64,000 nt of DNA from Brasenia schreberi. Its lineage: Eukaryota; Streptophyta; Magnoliopsida; Nymphaeales; Cabombaceae. Both the position numbers and the translations under genes were made by a program. The stretch spans positions 11,715,501 to 11,779,500 of the forward strand of contig JAYKKT010000061.1 of assembly GCA_036023115.1 (NCBI GenBank). Direction: 5' to 3'. The first letter of the stretch is position 1, and the number at the start of each line of letters is the position of its first letter. This document shows positions 13,804 to 25,015 of this stretch, piece by piece. The notes beneath the pieces are model-generated. The model did not search any database and was not told the DNA's origin. It saw only the letters and a list, made by a program, of their open reading frames with translations.

Positions 13804-16099
13804 GTGATACAGGACCTTTGCATATCGAGTCCAAACCTGATTATATGATTATAGGTTTCCTCATTCACAAACTGAACTCGATAAGTGGTAAGAGGTCTAC
13901 ACTTGGAGCATCTAGAAAGAAATCATGCTCCAAAGAAAATGTAAGCATGAGAAGGGAATCAAAAGAAACTTCACAATGGTCAGACAAATCCACGAGGAAA
14001 AGAAAACTACACTATTTTTACATCGAATTTACGATTGGCCGCTTTGATTTGAAGTGGCCTTTCCCTCTTAGGCCTTTGAAAGTGGCAAATATTAGAAAAG
14101 AATCGCCTTCTATATAGCTTCAAAGGCGAAAATCATTGTTGTATGCAAGTTAGGTTAGGCAGACTTAGGGGTGGGAATTCATGTGTCCAGGTCGTGTTTA
14201 GGTCGTCTTGTAGTCGAGATTGCAAGTCATGCCTCAAATTTCCGCTCCTAGGCTCATGCTCACGAGATATGCATGTATTTTTGCATGGAACTTGCGACCT
14301 CCAACATTGTAGTTGTACCAACAACAATAAGATAGGTGGTTTCTCGAATTATGTTATAAGAGAGGGTGTTTAATTTGGAAGGAAAAATATTATTGTAAAA
14401 GCCAAATAGACATATACACCTACATGTGTCTTTCGATTTTTACTGGTGGAGAAACAAAGTAGTATTCTCATTTGACAAGACGATAGCAAACGAGTTCTAA
14501 GAATAAGAAGTCCATCAAAGCCCTAGACTGAAGAGCTCTTGTAGAGTTGCACAAAGAGTTGTAATATCCTGGCTGGGAAAGCCGAATAGAAAACAAAACC
14601 TTGAAGCTGAAGGCCCGTGTTTGTTACCCGATTATGTGCTCCACTAGTATTGGTGTTTAAATGAATGTTTCTTTTACATCATTTCTCATACACAGAGAGG
14701 AAACCAATGGATGCCTCTCTTTACTTGTTTTCCATGATCTTTACTGAAAGTTTGACAAGTTGGTTCAACAAATGTCCCTTCAATTAAAGAGGAAGAAATG
14801 TTTCCCTTCACATATTATATTCTTTGTATAGCCAGATCCTTAAACTGTTCTTTTACTCTTTAATATAATGTGTGGCTTTCCTGTACCATGGTTTGGAGCT
14901 TTTAATTAATTTTATATTTTATCACCTATTTTATGAAAAAGAAAACAAATTTACAGATCATAATTACTAGACCATGGAAAGTGTTTACCAACAGTAGAAG
15001 AAAACCATTCGAAATCCCTATTTTACTGCATGCCCCTGGACTCATAACCACTGGTCGCCGCCACACTCTTGGCACTAATTATTGAATAACTCTCCAATTC
15101 TCTTTCATCGCACACAATTATATAACGTGTCGCCAATCATATTGTTATAGACAATGGATTCGGAGTCATCTTCTCCTACTCGTAATGTTGTTTCTTCTAA
15201 GGGCATCTTCATGAGAAATTGGTCATTGCTTGGGACTATGGACATGATACATATATTACTATTTTGAACTTACTACGTTGAATCGTTTTGATCTTTGTAA
15301 GACTCCATTATGCCCATATACTAAGCAAACTATGTCGAAACCAATTAGATAATCTGTTAATGCAAAAAAAATCATAGGACCTGAGAAACTACTCCAAGAT
15401 ATAAATGTCTCTCTTCCCAATAAAGGCACATGCAAAGCATCCAAGGAGCCACTATGAAAACCGGTTCCAGGAGTAATAAAGTCATTATAGAAACCAATAA
15501 TGTGGAAATAGTAACTGAATGACATATAGCATAGTATTTATTAGGCACTACTCTAGGAGTTGGAGGAGAAGCCGATGAGTCATCTATAGGAGTAGATCAT
15601 TTAAGAATAATCTAGAAATTCATGTATTTGGGAGGGATTTGGTGTTTGTATCCTCCCTAAATAAGTATGAGTTTAACAATGTATTTGAGGGAAACAAAGT
15701 TATATTGTCCAAGGGGGATATGTTTGTAGGAAGAGGATATCGGTGATGTGATCAAATTGAATTTTTCTAATAATAAGAACATTTCTTTTGTATGGCATTA
15801 TTGATTGGGCCATTTAAATTTTAAGTGATTGGATGACATGGTTAGATCTAATTTAATTCATAAAATTAATTTAAAAAGTTATGTTGCATACTCACTAAAT
15901 CAAAATACTTTATTTTCCTAGAGTTGGAAGAAGCTCTAAAGGTTTGGATTGACTCATTCCGATGCTAGTGTTTTGCATGGATGGCCTATTAAAGGTGATG
16001 AAATATTTTATCACATTAATATATATTGTATTAGACATTGTCATGTTTACTTGATCACATAAAGATAAAGATTTAGAAAACTTCAAGATTTTTAAGTCG
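13804..16099. other. Spacer, no gene recognised
   Basis: The longest open frames (13764-14117 plus, 15259-15525 minus) have no motif I recognise. Around 15150-15240 the plus strand can encode MDSESSSPTRNVVSSKG, reminiscent of serine-rich N-termini, but the frame soon closes. Segments rich in ATTTAAATT-type sequence occur at 15770-15900. I see no supported gene here. Confidence 0.45.
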
Positions 16100-16340
16100 A
16101 AACCATTAAGTGGGGTCGGCTATATGAAGGAACAAATTATTTATAGCTGTTATGAAGCATTATTGATTCTCAATCAGAAAGCTGATTACATAAGGAAGAA
16201 GAGGGGGCCCAAAACTAGCTTTAGTACCCGGAAGGTTGTCCATAAACATTCAACTAGTGCTTTCCAAATGACGTGCTGCTAGGGTTTCCCTTCAGTGTTG
16301 CACATAGTTTCTTTCATTTAAGATTGGTTATGGAGTTTTA
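16100..16340 (+). repeat. Duplicated block A, copy 1 (with SINE/RTE-like end)
   Basis: The block begins with AAGTGGGGTCGGCTATATGA, a phrase typical of plant Au-type SINEs and RTE LINE 3' ends, and continues for about 200 bp to ATTTAAGATTGGTTATG. The same block recurs at 27755-28025 in the same orientation. Copy 1 lies about 2.5 kb upstream of ENOD93-1 and copy 2 about 0.8 kb upstream of the ENOD93 exon-1 relic, so it may mark the duplication that produced the array. Confidence 0.65.
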
Positions 16341-16522
16341 GGAAGATAATTGTCGTAATTGCATTTGATTATGACTAGGAGTCAGTAAATGGGTATACCT
16401 AATGATCGTAGTGTACATCTCTACCGATGGAAGAGGGAGAAGGCGACTCTACCGATACCAGTGGAAACAAGGGCAGGAGCAACGACGGGAGAGAGGATCT
16501 GCCAGCATGATCGATTCCACAT

Positions 16523-16570
<48 letters not shown>

Positions 16571-17664
16571 GGAGAAAATTATGAAATATACAAAAATTCA
16601 AAAGAACTACTTGAGAAAACCAATATAGGTACAAGCAATATGAACGGTGGTGCATTCAGGTGATAACACTGATGATGCACTACGCTTTAATTGGTCTCTC
16701 GGTCTCTCTCTCTCTCTCTCTGTGTGGATGGGTGGGTGGGTGTGGGTGTATGTTGGGAGGGGGGTCGAACGTGGAGCTCTACCTAAGTTGAGGAAAGTTT
16801 TCATGGAACGAGGAAAAAATATCTTCATCCATAATTTGGTCAACGTAGTCATATCTTGGATCCTTATATAAAGCAATTTTGTGCACAACTTAATACAAAA
16901 TCATATTCGAACTATGTGTAAGTTTCAACTTGTTACACCAACCAAACCTTCTCATTAACTTATGTGATCTGCTTTCATGGGGTGACATCAAATAATTTTG
17001 CAAGCCATTTCATATACGTGATATCCCAATAAGTTGGCAATTTGGCATCAAAGGTACATTTTTTTTAGTAACGTAAATTCCATTCAATCCTAAGGATATG
17101 CAAGATTTTTTCGCTGACGTGAACCAATTTCTTAAATAAAAGTAATATTCAAAAGGGTCGTAAAGCAATATTATCTTTATAGTGGAACCTCATAGAAAAT
17201 AGAATTTGTTCGTACTTAGGCGCTCAAAATCTTGTAATTAACTGCAGTGAGTTATAAGAATTCTTGATCACCCTTGTGCTAGATCTAGAGTCATAATTTC
17301 ATTTAACTTAAAAAGAGCAAGATTATAATTTGTGATTTCCTTTCAATAAACCTTCCTTTACAACTTTGAAGTGTTTAATACAGCTTCTCTGGCTTTTCCA
17401 CCAGAGATCCCTGTCGTTGCTTCTCTAAAAGTCTAAACCGCATTAGTCATATCTCTCTTACTTTCATCTCTTTTCAGTTGCACATCAGTTTATCTAAAGC
17501 TTCAACTTGGATTCTAGCTTTCCCTGTAAGATCACATTAACAATTTTACTGATCACAAAAGAAACTAATCAAATGTTGGGTTGACAGAATAAGAGAAGAC
17601 TATTTTACGGCGGTCGACCACAGGCGGTTTACTACTTAAGCCTTGCACCAAGTTGCCCTCCACC

Positions 17665-17665
<1 letters not shown>

Positions 17666-17742
<77 letters not shown>
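17666..17742. repeat. Compound microsatellite (CT)n(CA)n
   Basis: About 25 CT dinucleotides run into about 14 CA dinucleotides, ending in ACATACAT. Apparent open frames across it encode only Leu-Ser and Thr-His runs. Confidence 0.95.
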
Positions 17743-17746
<4 letters not shown>

Positions 17747-18324
17747 TAATGCGTCCGTTTGGAGAAAAAGTACAGAAAATTTCACAAGAGTTATGTAGTT
17801 TGTGCTCTCAAGAAAATGAACTCGCAACCAATTGCCCACTGATTCACTGATTTGTAAGGGTTAGAACTTGGTACCGGTACCTATTAGCATGGTATATGAG
17901 TGTGAATAGACATGTCTCGGTTTTAGAACCGTTGGGTTCGAGCATTTCTCAGTTTGAGTCGTGAACTGTTTGAAATTGATAATTTTATTAAAAAAATAAA
18001 AATTGAAATTAGCTGTTTGAAAAACCACCAATTTAGTTCTACTTTTATAAAAGGTAAAATCGGAACCAAATTGAGTGGTCCTTACTTTCAGGTTAAGTAG
18101 ATTCTTAGTCCAGTTCAGTTTCGGTTGGATCATCGAGCCTGTAACAAACCGGTGTCATATATATATAAAGAAGCCGAGTTTGACTGTGTAAGAAAACGAT
18201 TTACAACGTTTTCGAGGAACTGAAGGAATTCATATGAAATAGCAGTAAAAGTTTTGGCGCTGAAAGGAAAAGGTTATATTATAAAGGGGGAACTACTAAA
18301 GTGGGCCAAACGGGTCAGCATCAT

Positions 18325-18362
18325 GGGGCGCACTGCGTCCTGTCAGTTTTCTCATCTAAAAA
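18325..18362 (+). promoter_or_regulatory. Conserved upstream block of ENOD93 subfamily A
   Basis: GGGGCGCACTGCGTCCTGTC followed by a TTTTCTCAT stretch lies about 330 bp upstream of the ENOD93-1 TATA box. Diverged matches occur upstream of the minus-strand ENOD93 pseudogene (about 50392-50420, minus) and next to the inverted repeat at about 35630-35672 and 35880-35915 (minus). Conservation across copies suggests either a regulatory element or simple shared descent. Confidence 0.5.
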
Positions 18363-18683
18363 CAAAGCCATGCCTCTTAGAAGAAAACGGCAAATTAGTC
18401 AGCCCCTGTTCTCTCCCTCTCTCTCTCTATAGTTCATTTGTACTTTTTCTTTTTCTGAAAATGATCATTTCATATAAACGAAATGGAGATAGTGGTACGG
18501 GAACAGTAAAAGCTGTCTAGACCCTTTTTTGTTCGTAATTATTTAATTAAACAGGAAATTGAAGGAAGATATTTCCCTGACCACCGGAACCCATTACCAG
18601 CAGGAGGGAAAAGCAAAACCATTGGCTTCGTGTTTCTTTCACCACCTGCCCCCAGAATAACAGCCATTCCTCCTCCTCCGCAC

Positions 18684-18690
18684 TATAAAT
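18684..18690 (+). promoter_or_regulatory. TATA box of ENOD93-1
   Basis: TATAAAT in the context CACTATAAATTTGCACC lies 129 bp before the start codon. The same context occurs upstream of the split ENOD93 pseudogene at 50055-50061 (minus) and, with one change, in the captured copy near 48311. A spacing of roughly 100 bp of 5'UTR is plausible for a plant gene. Confidence 0.7.
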
Positions 18691-18818
18691 TTGCACCCCT
18701 TGCTTCTCATTCATCCACACAACGCGATTGGCGATCCCTGCGATCTTGATCTTCATACACAATCCCATCTGTTTCCATCTCCTTCCTTCATAAGTTCAAC
18801 CTTTCTTGAATCTAGATA

Positions 18819-19184
18819 ATGGCTGCTCAGTCTTCTTCCTCTGCTCGTACCATGGTTTCTTCTCCACTGGAGACGAACAGCATAGCTCATCTTGATCAAA
18901 AGTTGTCTATGGCAAGGCGCTGCGGTCATGGTACATGTCTCAGTGTGTGTGTGCGTGCGTGTGTGTGTGAAACATTGCTTCTATTTTTCTCTGTTCTTTT
19001 AGTAAATTTAACACAAAGAGATACGTACCTAAACCACATCGATTTAGTATGTCATTTCCCTTTTTATGACGAGTTTCATTTCATTTGACTGATATCTATG
19101 GTTTGGTTTGGATGTGAAGAGGGAGTAATTGCCGGAGCAAGAGCAGCGGTTGTTGCATCCATTGCTAGTGCCGTGCCTACTGTA

Positions 19185-19242
<58 letters not shown>

Positions 19243-19633
19243 ATTATATTTGGATGCACGACGATGCAGCTGGCAAGTGTGAGAATGTTGCCATGGGCAA
19301 GGCGCAACCTGAATCCCACTGCACAAGCACTTATTGTCTCTTTAGGTAAAAGTTTCGTCTCCTCTTTTTTTAACTGACTCCACTTTTATCAGCCAGGGAT
19401 TGGTGACGTCTGCTTTTGCTCTAAAGCAAGCTTTTGGTTTTCGTTGAGATTGAAACTCTTCCTAGTTTACATTTTCGAAATGAAAGTATATTTAGAACCT
19501 GGTGCCCAGTTTTCATTGTATAATAACTTCTTTATTATTAATTGCAGTGGGTGGTTCCGCATACTTCATCGTTGCCGACAAGACTGTCTTGGCTACCGCG
19601 CGCAAGAACTCCTTCAAACAAGTCAAAAATTAA
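18819..19633 (+). CDS. ENOD93: Early nodulin 93 family protein, copy 1 (four exons)
   Basis: Exons 18819-18930, 19120-19181, 19270-19345 and 19548-19633 join in frame with GT-AG introns and give 111 residues, the usual family length. Recognisable family blocks: HLDQKLSMARRCGHEG (residues 24-39), the alanine-rich segment GARAAVVASIASAVPT (43-58), LASVRMLPWARRNLNPTAQA (59-78), and SAYFIVADKTVLATARKNSF (87-106). Two hydrophobic segments, about 40-60 and 78-98, suggest a small membrane protein. ENOD93 proteins are plant-specific; they were first found as nodule-induced transcripts, have been linked to nitrogen use in rice, and more recently to mitochondrial cytochrome c oxidase in Arabidopsis. 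The start is the first ATG after the TATA box and matches the captured copy at 48193. Intron 1 opens with a (GT)n-like tract and intron 2 with (CT)n. All splice phases match copy 2, so the gene looks intact. Confidence 0.93.
19189..19241 (+). repeat. (CT)n tract beside the intron 2 donor of ENOD93-1
   Basis: About 26 CT dinucleotides begin 7 bases after the GT of the intron 2 donor at 19182. The intron is only 88 bp, so the tract occupies most of it. The equivalent position in the other two ENOD93 copies is also CT-rich. Confidence 0.95.
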
Positions 19634-19875
19634 AAATATAACACATAGGATAATGGACTCGTTTCCCTTAAGATATCAATGTAAATGCTCTACGTTTAGA
19701 CGTTTAATGTATATTTGCCTTTCTGCTGTTAAGCTTCATAATTGAGCAAATAGTTGTATTCCATGTTTCATGGATCTCTCTCTCTAGAAAATTTGTGTGC
19801 GTCTGTCTGGCTCCTCTGTGCGGTTAAGCTTCACAGTTAAAAAAATGGTCACGCCACACATGCCGTTTTCATGAA

Positions 19876-19901
19876 TCTCTCTCTCTCTCTCTCTCTCTCT
19901 C
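19876..19901. repeat. (CT)n microsatellite in the ENOD93-1 3' flank
   Basis: About 13 CT dinucleotides 240 bp after the stop codon, preceded by two shorter CTCTCT runs near 19770. It may be within the 3'UTR, but no clear polyadenylation site was identified. Confidence 0.9.
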
Positions 19902-20135
19902 GTTCAATCAAGCTGTTAGGTGCTGCAATGCTTACAACATGGTAATAATTCGTTATCCCAAAATTCAATTAATCCAATTTTTCATTATATGTTGCCTCAG
20001 CCGTACGAGTTCCTCGTGTCGTGTTGTGCTCCTTAACTTATTCTCCCGTGCCGTGAGGCTTCAAGCAAAGTTGTTATGCATGTGACCTCTGTTTACGAGA
20101 GACATATGGAACGAGACGTTTTCGATTATGATATT

Positions 20136-20153
20136 AAAGGATATTTAAATTCA
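20136..20153. repeat. Target-site duplication of RTE LINE (left copy)
   Basis: AAAGGATATTTAAATTCA is repeated with one mismatch at 21180-21197 on the other side of the LINE. Length and position fit target-primed reverse transcription. Confidence 0.85.
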
Positions 20154-21179
20154 ACAACAACAACAACTACTAAGCCTTTTCTCATACTAGACGGGGTCGG
20201 CTACATGGATTCTTTGTTTCCACAGATCCCTATCGTGTGATGTTAGCAATTAACTCCCAATAAGCTTGATCATTCTTTATTGTTTCTTTCCAACACTTTT
20301 GTGATCATCGTCTACCTCTTTTAATACTTTCCAAATTTAGTTTTTCTAACCTTTTTATAGGTTCTTCTTTTGATCTTCTTTCTATATGTCCAAACCATCT
20401 TAAACGATATTCTCTCATTTTATCCTCCATTGGTGTCACTTCTAATTTGTTTCTAATAACCTCATTATGTATACGGTCTTTTCTTGTACGATCATTCATC
20501 TATCTCAACATCTTCATTTTTGTCATAGACATCTTTTGTATATGTTGATGATTAACTGCCCAACACTCAGAACCATAAAACATGATAGGCCTAATTGTTG
20601 CTCTATAATATTTACCTTTTAATTTTAATGGTATCTTCTTATCACAAAGAATACCTTATGCTCCTCTCCATTTTAACCAACCAGCATTAATTCTACGTGT
20701 AACATCTCCATCAATTCTTCCATCACTTTGAAAAATTGACCTTAGGTATTTAAAACTTTCCTTTTGGGGAATGCAATGTGTGCCAATTTTAATTTTTATG
20801 TCCTTTGAAGTAACCAAATGATCAAACTTACATTCAATATATTTTGTCTTTGTTCTACTAAGTCGGAGGCCTTTGCTTTCTAATGTTTCTCTCCATAGTT
20901 CTAATTTTCTATTAACTTTTTCCTTATACTCCTCCACTAATACAATGTCATTTGCAAATAACATACACCAAAGTACTTCATCTTGAATATGTTTTGTTAA
21001 CTCATCTATTATCATTATAAATAAGTATGGACTTAAAGTTGATCTTTGATGTAACCCAATATTAACTTCAAAGAAGTCTGTCGTTCCTTCGTGAGTCCTC
21101 ACACATGTTTTTGCACCATCATACATGTCTCTTATAAGGTTAATACATGTCAATGGAACACCTCTTTTTTCCAAAGTTC
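20154..21179 (-). mobile_element. 5'-truncated RTE-type LINE
   Basis: Minus-strand element of about 1.0 kb. It covers the C-terminal half of a reverse transcriptase (21174-20656: SPYLFIMIIDELTKHIQDEV, then FANDIVLVEE in place of the catalytic FADD) and, after frameshifts, the C-terminal tail (20499-20305: RLRWFGHIERR). The RWFGH phrase and the TTG-repeat 3' tail at 20154-20168 (CAA repeats on the plus strand) are characteristic of plant RTE elements. The second aspartate of the active site is lost (A-N-D), so it is inactive. Eighteen-bp target-site duplications flank it. It landed about 520 bp downstream of the ENOD93-1 stop codon. Confidence 0.9.
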
Positions 21180-21197
21180 AAAGGATATTCAAATTCA
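21180..21197. repeat. Target-site duplication of RTE LINE (right copy)
   Basis: AAAGGATATTCAAATTCA matches 20136-20153 in 17 of 18 positions and defines the truncated 5' end of the LINE. Confidence 0.85.
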
Positions 21198-21294
21198 TAA
21201 AGAAAAAAATTATCATCATATCTTTTGAAGCGGCCACATTGGCATCTTTTCAAGTGCTCTTATACTTTTTTTTTCACTTTGAAGATCTTAATCG

Positions 21295-21296
<2 letters not shown>

Positions 21297-21343
<47 letters not shown>
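21297..21343. repeat. (AT)n microsatellite
   Basis: About 23 AT dinucleotides between ATCGATTATA and CGGATCGCG. An open frame crossing it encodes only Tyr-Ile repeats. Confidence 0.95.
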
Positions 21344-21345
<2 letters not shown>

Positions 21346-22311
21346 GATCGCGAGAACAATCCGAAGGCAACAGCAGATGGTACACTGCACGACGGGAATA
21401 GAGAGGATGGTTAAGAGAATTCTCAGTCAAAAACAAATTCTGCAACATCAGTTTCACCTTGTGTAAAATTTAACACTTCCTAACACAATCGTTTCGTTTC
21501 TGGGAAAATGCCCAAAAATTGCTTGCTCTTACATAAACCATGATCTTAAAGTAAAATTGCAAATACGTGCTATAACTGCACCAAAATTTCAATATTATTT
21601 ATCTGGGCGTCTAAATTTTTATAAAATTATAAAATAAGCGTTATTGTTTACATTATCTACAAACTGATACAACATTTTCTAAAACCTTGAACTTTCCTCT
21701 TTTTATTCACTATTTCCAAGTGTCACGGCTTGTAACTTAACCTATAAAATATTAAAATCATGGGATGAGCATATACTAAACATGCTCATAACCAACATAT
21801 AAATAATATATAACCCTTTATATTGAATATATAAAAGGCGATCGTTTTCCAAAATAATAAGCACTCCACATAATAAGATTATAAAAAATGCATTATTTAA
21901 CAATCATTTTAAGATTAACCGAAAGATATTTGCAATTGCATACATTCACAAAAGTTTTATTTTGATAATTGGGGCTAAAATATGAACAAAAGCAAGGCCG
22001 CTCGAGTAGTTCGACACTTATCACTGTATTAGGTGCCCGTCGTACAAATATGATGAGGGTTCCAGAGAGCTCACCTTACGTCCTTAGTCAAACTTCTAAG
22101 AATCAAAACGTCGCAATCGAATATGTGCAGACCTCACGCACGAAGAACATTATAATTAATATATTGGTACAACTAAGTTCTTAGTCGTCTTGGCACAGGA
22201 TAGTTTATTAAAAATCCATTTCAACACTTTATAATTTACTTTAAATACTCATCACTTTAACATTCTATCTTTGATATCATTAATATAACGTGTAGTGTGG
22301 TATATAAACTT
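21344..22311. other. Spacer, no gene recognised
   Basis: Moderately AT-rich sequence with short chance frames only, such as 21969-22184. No repeat match inside the window was found. Confidence 0.45.
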
Positions 22312-23173
22312 AAATATTTTAGTATCTTTTAATATATTGAAAATCTATTTTAATACCAAATTATTAACTAAAATTAATATTTAAATAAAAAATAAATATT
22401 TAAAATAGTTTAATAATTAATATTTAAATTAATTTTATTAATACAAATTGTATATAAAAATTTCATTGAAATGTTTAAAATTAATTTATGGTAACAAGCT
22501 TACGTTAAATATTAATTATTAACTTATGTTGATAACTTTAGTATTATTCAAGCATTTAATGATTATATAAAATATTAATTTATATTAGTGACTTTTAATT
22601 TCTTGTAATCATCAATATGGGAATAAATTTTATATTTTATGGCCATAAAATTAAATTTTATTGAGTTGACATTAACAACTGTTAAGTTTATAGGCATCAA
22701 AGTTAAGTTAATGTTAGTGACACGAAAATCAAATTAAGTTCATCAAAATCAATATTTGATAACTAATATTTAATAGCATGAAATTAATGTTTAATAGCAC
22801 AATTTAATTTTCAATATTTGAATATAAATTGATACGGCATATCATTTTCATGCTTTCTAACATTCATTTATTTGTATCTAAGGTGATTAAGGTAAGCAAA
22901 TATTCAAACTAATAATTAAATTTTGATTTCATATTAATTTATTAATATAAAATATTAACTAATATTTAAAGTAAGGTCATTATCATAAATTAATTTTAGA
23001 TATATATTATAAATATTTCAAATAATTTTTTAAATTATAATTTAGATTAATAAATGTAACTTAAATATTAATTAATATTCTACTTTTAAATATCTAATTT
23101 TTGTTTAAGTGGTAATTTATTTTAATAACTTAATACTAAATAGATTTTAAAGTTATCACAAGATACTAAAGTG
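22312..23173. mobile_element. AT-rich foldback element with imperfect terminal inverted repeats
   Basis: The left end (22312-22380) contains TTTAGTATCTTTTAATATAT and AAAATCTATTTTAATACC. The right end (23105-23173) carries, in reverse complement, TTTAGTATCTTGTGATAACT and AAAATCTATTTAGTATTA. The arms are about 70 bp at roughly 75 percent identity. The interior is extremely AT-rich and full of AATATTTAAT-type phrases, with no coding capacity. This fits a non-autonomous DNA transposon (MITE-like). Exact ends and target-site duplication were not resolved. Confidence 0.55.
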
Positions 23174-23351
23174 TTTTTTTCATTATACGAAAAAGACATT
23201 AAATTATGTGAACCAATAGCCTATGTGCCTTAATTTGACAATTGTAATGCTAGCCCATGAGTCGTAAGGGGCTTGTCATGGAAAATAAGCACGCTCTTTT
23301 TCTCTCACTGTCTTGTTTGCATGTTGATGCTATCTGCCACCTGCATTGTAT

Positions 23352-23373
23352 GAGAGAGAGAGAGAGAGAGAGA
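23352..23373. repeat. (GA)n microsatellite
   Basis: Eleven GA dinucleotides after GCATTGTATGA. It lies at the edge of an inverted copy of module M, which elsewhere carries CT tracts in the same relative place. Confidence 0.9.
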
Positions 23374-23600
23374 TGACCGAGCGAAACAGTGGTAATTCCA
23401 ATACCAAGGGATTACAAATATCGACACCTTCTGTATTCGAACATTCTGCACATAAACCAGGGGCTTTACTTGAAGATTAAATCATATAACAGAATACCAT
23501 CAAATCATGCAACCCCTAAGAATGCAGATAAAAGACAAATTCCACCACCACAAATGTTGGCTGCCCGTGAAAATACCATCAAACGCGCCCGATGAAAATC
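23374..23600 (-). repeat. Module M head, inverted copy
   Basis: On the minus strand this matches 30110-30320 and 36370-36550: a GATGGTATT-type start, TTTATCTGCATTCTTAGG, AAAGCCCCTGGTTTATGTGC and ATTGGAATTACCACTGTTT. It has only the head portion of the module and lies opposite to the other copies. Its open frame (plus, 23389-23595) shares phrases such as INQGLY and NADK with minus-strand frames of the other copies. Confidence 0.6.
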
Positions 23601-24239
23601 AGCACTTTGTTTTCAAGGTAGGATTCTTCGTTTAAACTCTTTGGATCTTTCCTACTTTGCTGAATTTCATCGTCATAAGAACTTCTAAAATCGCCTTATA
23701 TAAATTATGAATTTGCAATTTTTGTATGAACTTGATTGGGACTGTGTACAGAATTGCAGGATACAACGCAAAGGTCAAGAATAAGCTCACATCTGTTGAA
23801 TTGGTCATTATGAACCAATGATGCACATTTAGGATGAGCGGATCAGGCATCTTAAGGTAACATTTATCTGCGAGTGCCACTGATATTGGTAGATGAGATA
23901 AGCAAAAACAAAATACGGCATGTAATTGGAAAACAAAATACAATACAAGGCCCAAGTCTAGTATGATAAGCGCTAATTTTTTATAGTTGGTTTACTTTAT
24001 GACTCAGAGAAAGCTCCACTGTAATGGTGGTAGAAGCTCTTTCAGCAAAACCCCACAGTGCATTCGACATTATATCAGTCTCTGGAGAGCCTCAGCACCG
24101 TAGGTGTCATACTTTAATTAGTGTAACTCTTAAACGTGACTTTTGCTTACTGTACCTAGTAAAGTTTACCTAGATAGCTAGTAGAAGCTAGCTAGATCTT
24201 TTGGTACTAATTCAACCTTTGCTGCCGCGTGCAAGAAGG

Positions 24240-24330
24240 GTTTCAACTGGCACGTTTTACCATCATTCAGGGGAACAATGAACTAGGGGCGGAGCCTAGT
24301 TTTTCTCCTTAGGCATCCACAGATAGAATG
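24240..24330 (+). promoter_or_regulatory. Conserved promoter block with dyad, ENOD93 subfamily B
   Basis: CGTTTTACCATC is followed by the dyad AACTAGG-GCGGAG-CCTAGTT at 24281-24301 and then TTAGGCATCCA, ending about 30 bp before the TATA box of ENOD93-2. The same order recurs upstream of the ENOD93 exon-1 relic (28592-28662), and a decayed version lies at about 40296-40350. A protein dimer could bind the dyad, but that is inference. Confidence 0.55.
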
Positions 24331-24354
24331 CATTTCCTCGTTGCTTTTCAGGGC

Positions 24355-24361
24355 TATAAAA
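24355..24361 (+). promoter_or_regulatory. TATA box of ENOD93-2
   Basis: TATAAAA in the context GGGCTATAAAATTCC, 102 bp before the start codon, at a spacing similar to that in ENOD93-1. Confidence 0.65.
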
Positions 24362-24462
24362 TTCCTCTCTACCCACTTAAATCACACAGACCAAACCCCG
24401 GGTTCCTTCTTGTTCGCTCTTACCAGAACTTCCGCTTTCAGTTTTCCTTTCTTGAAGTAATT

Positions 24463-24766
24463 ATGGCCAGTGACCCCTCTCAATCTGCAGGAAATAGTAA
24501 CATCTCTACGCTAAAAGATAAGAACATTACTTTGGGACATTTAGACCAAAAGATGGCTATTGCTAGGCGCTACGGACATGGTATGTTTCCATTGCTTTTC
24601 GTAAAATATGCGTGTGTGCCTGTGTGTGCGCAGTACTTAGAAACCTTGAATGTAAATTTACACTTTTTCTTTGATAGATATACATCACGTATGATGTACT
24701 CATGAACCGAACCTAGATGTAAGTACATAGATGAATGTAAATGAATATACACGCATGCAAATTAAC

Positions 24767-24812
<46 letters not shown>

Positions 24813-24956
24813 CAATGTGCTAAGTGTCAACTTAGATTCTCTTACGGTTCGCTTTTGTAAACGGCTGTAATGATCTGATTTGAACTTGAAGAGGGAGTCG
24901 TCGCAGGAGCAAGGGCAGCTGTTGTTGCGACTGTTGCTAGTGCGATCCCTACCGTG

Positions 24957-25015
<59 letters not shown>

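Larger units (their letters stand above)
16341..18683. other. ENOD93-1 upstream region with microsatellites
   Basis: No gene seen. It holds (GA)n at 16530-16567, (CT)n at 16702-16721, and a compound (CT)n(CA)n at 17666-17742. A segment at about 17860-18145 starts near GGTACCGGTACC and may be a small non-autonomous transposon, but clear terminal repeats were not found. Open frames here are products of the microsatellites. Confidence 0.5.

Noticed and set aside
13764..14117. 117-residue plus-strand frame after the tandem repeat
   Set aside because: It begins inside the end of repeat unit 2 and has no recognisable motif or homologous frame at the end of unit 1.
15120..15260. Start of a Myb/SANT-like or transposase gene (MDSESSSPTRNVV)
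   Set aside because: The frame closes after about 37 residues and no downstream exon or domain could be recognised.
17859..18145. hAT-type MITE beginning at GGTACCGGTACC
   Set aside because: No convincing terminal inverted repeat or 8-bp target-site duplication could be found by eye.
16389..19349. Open frames with long Leu-Ser, Arg-Glu or Thr-His runs
   Set aside because: They are created by CT/GA and CA microsatellites, which stay open in most frames.
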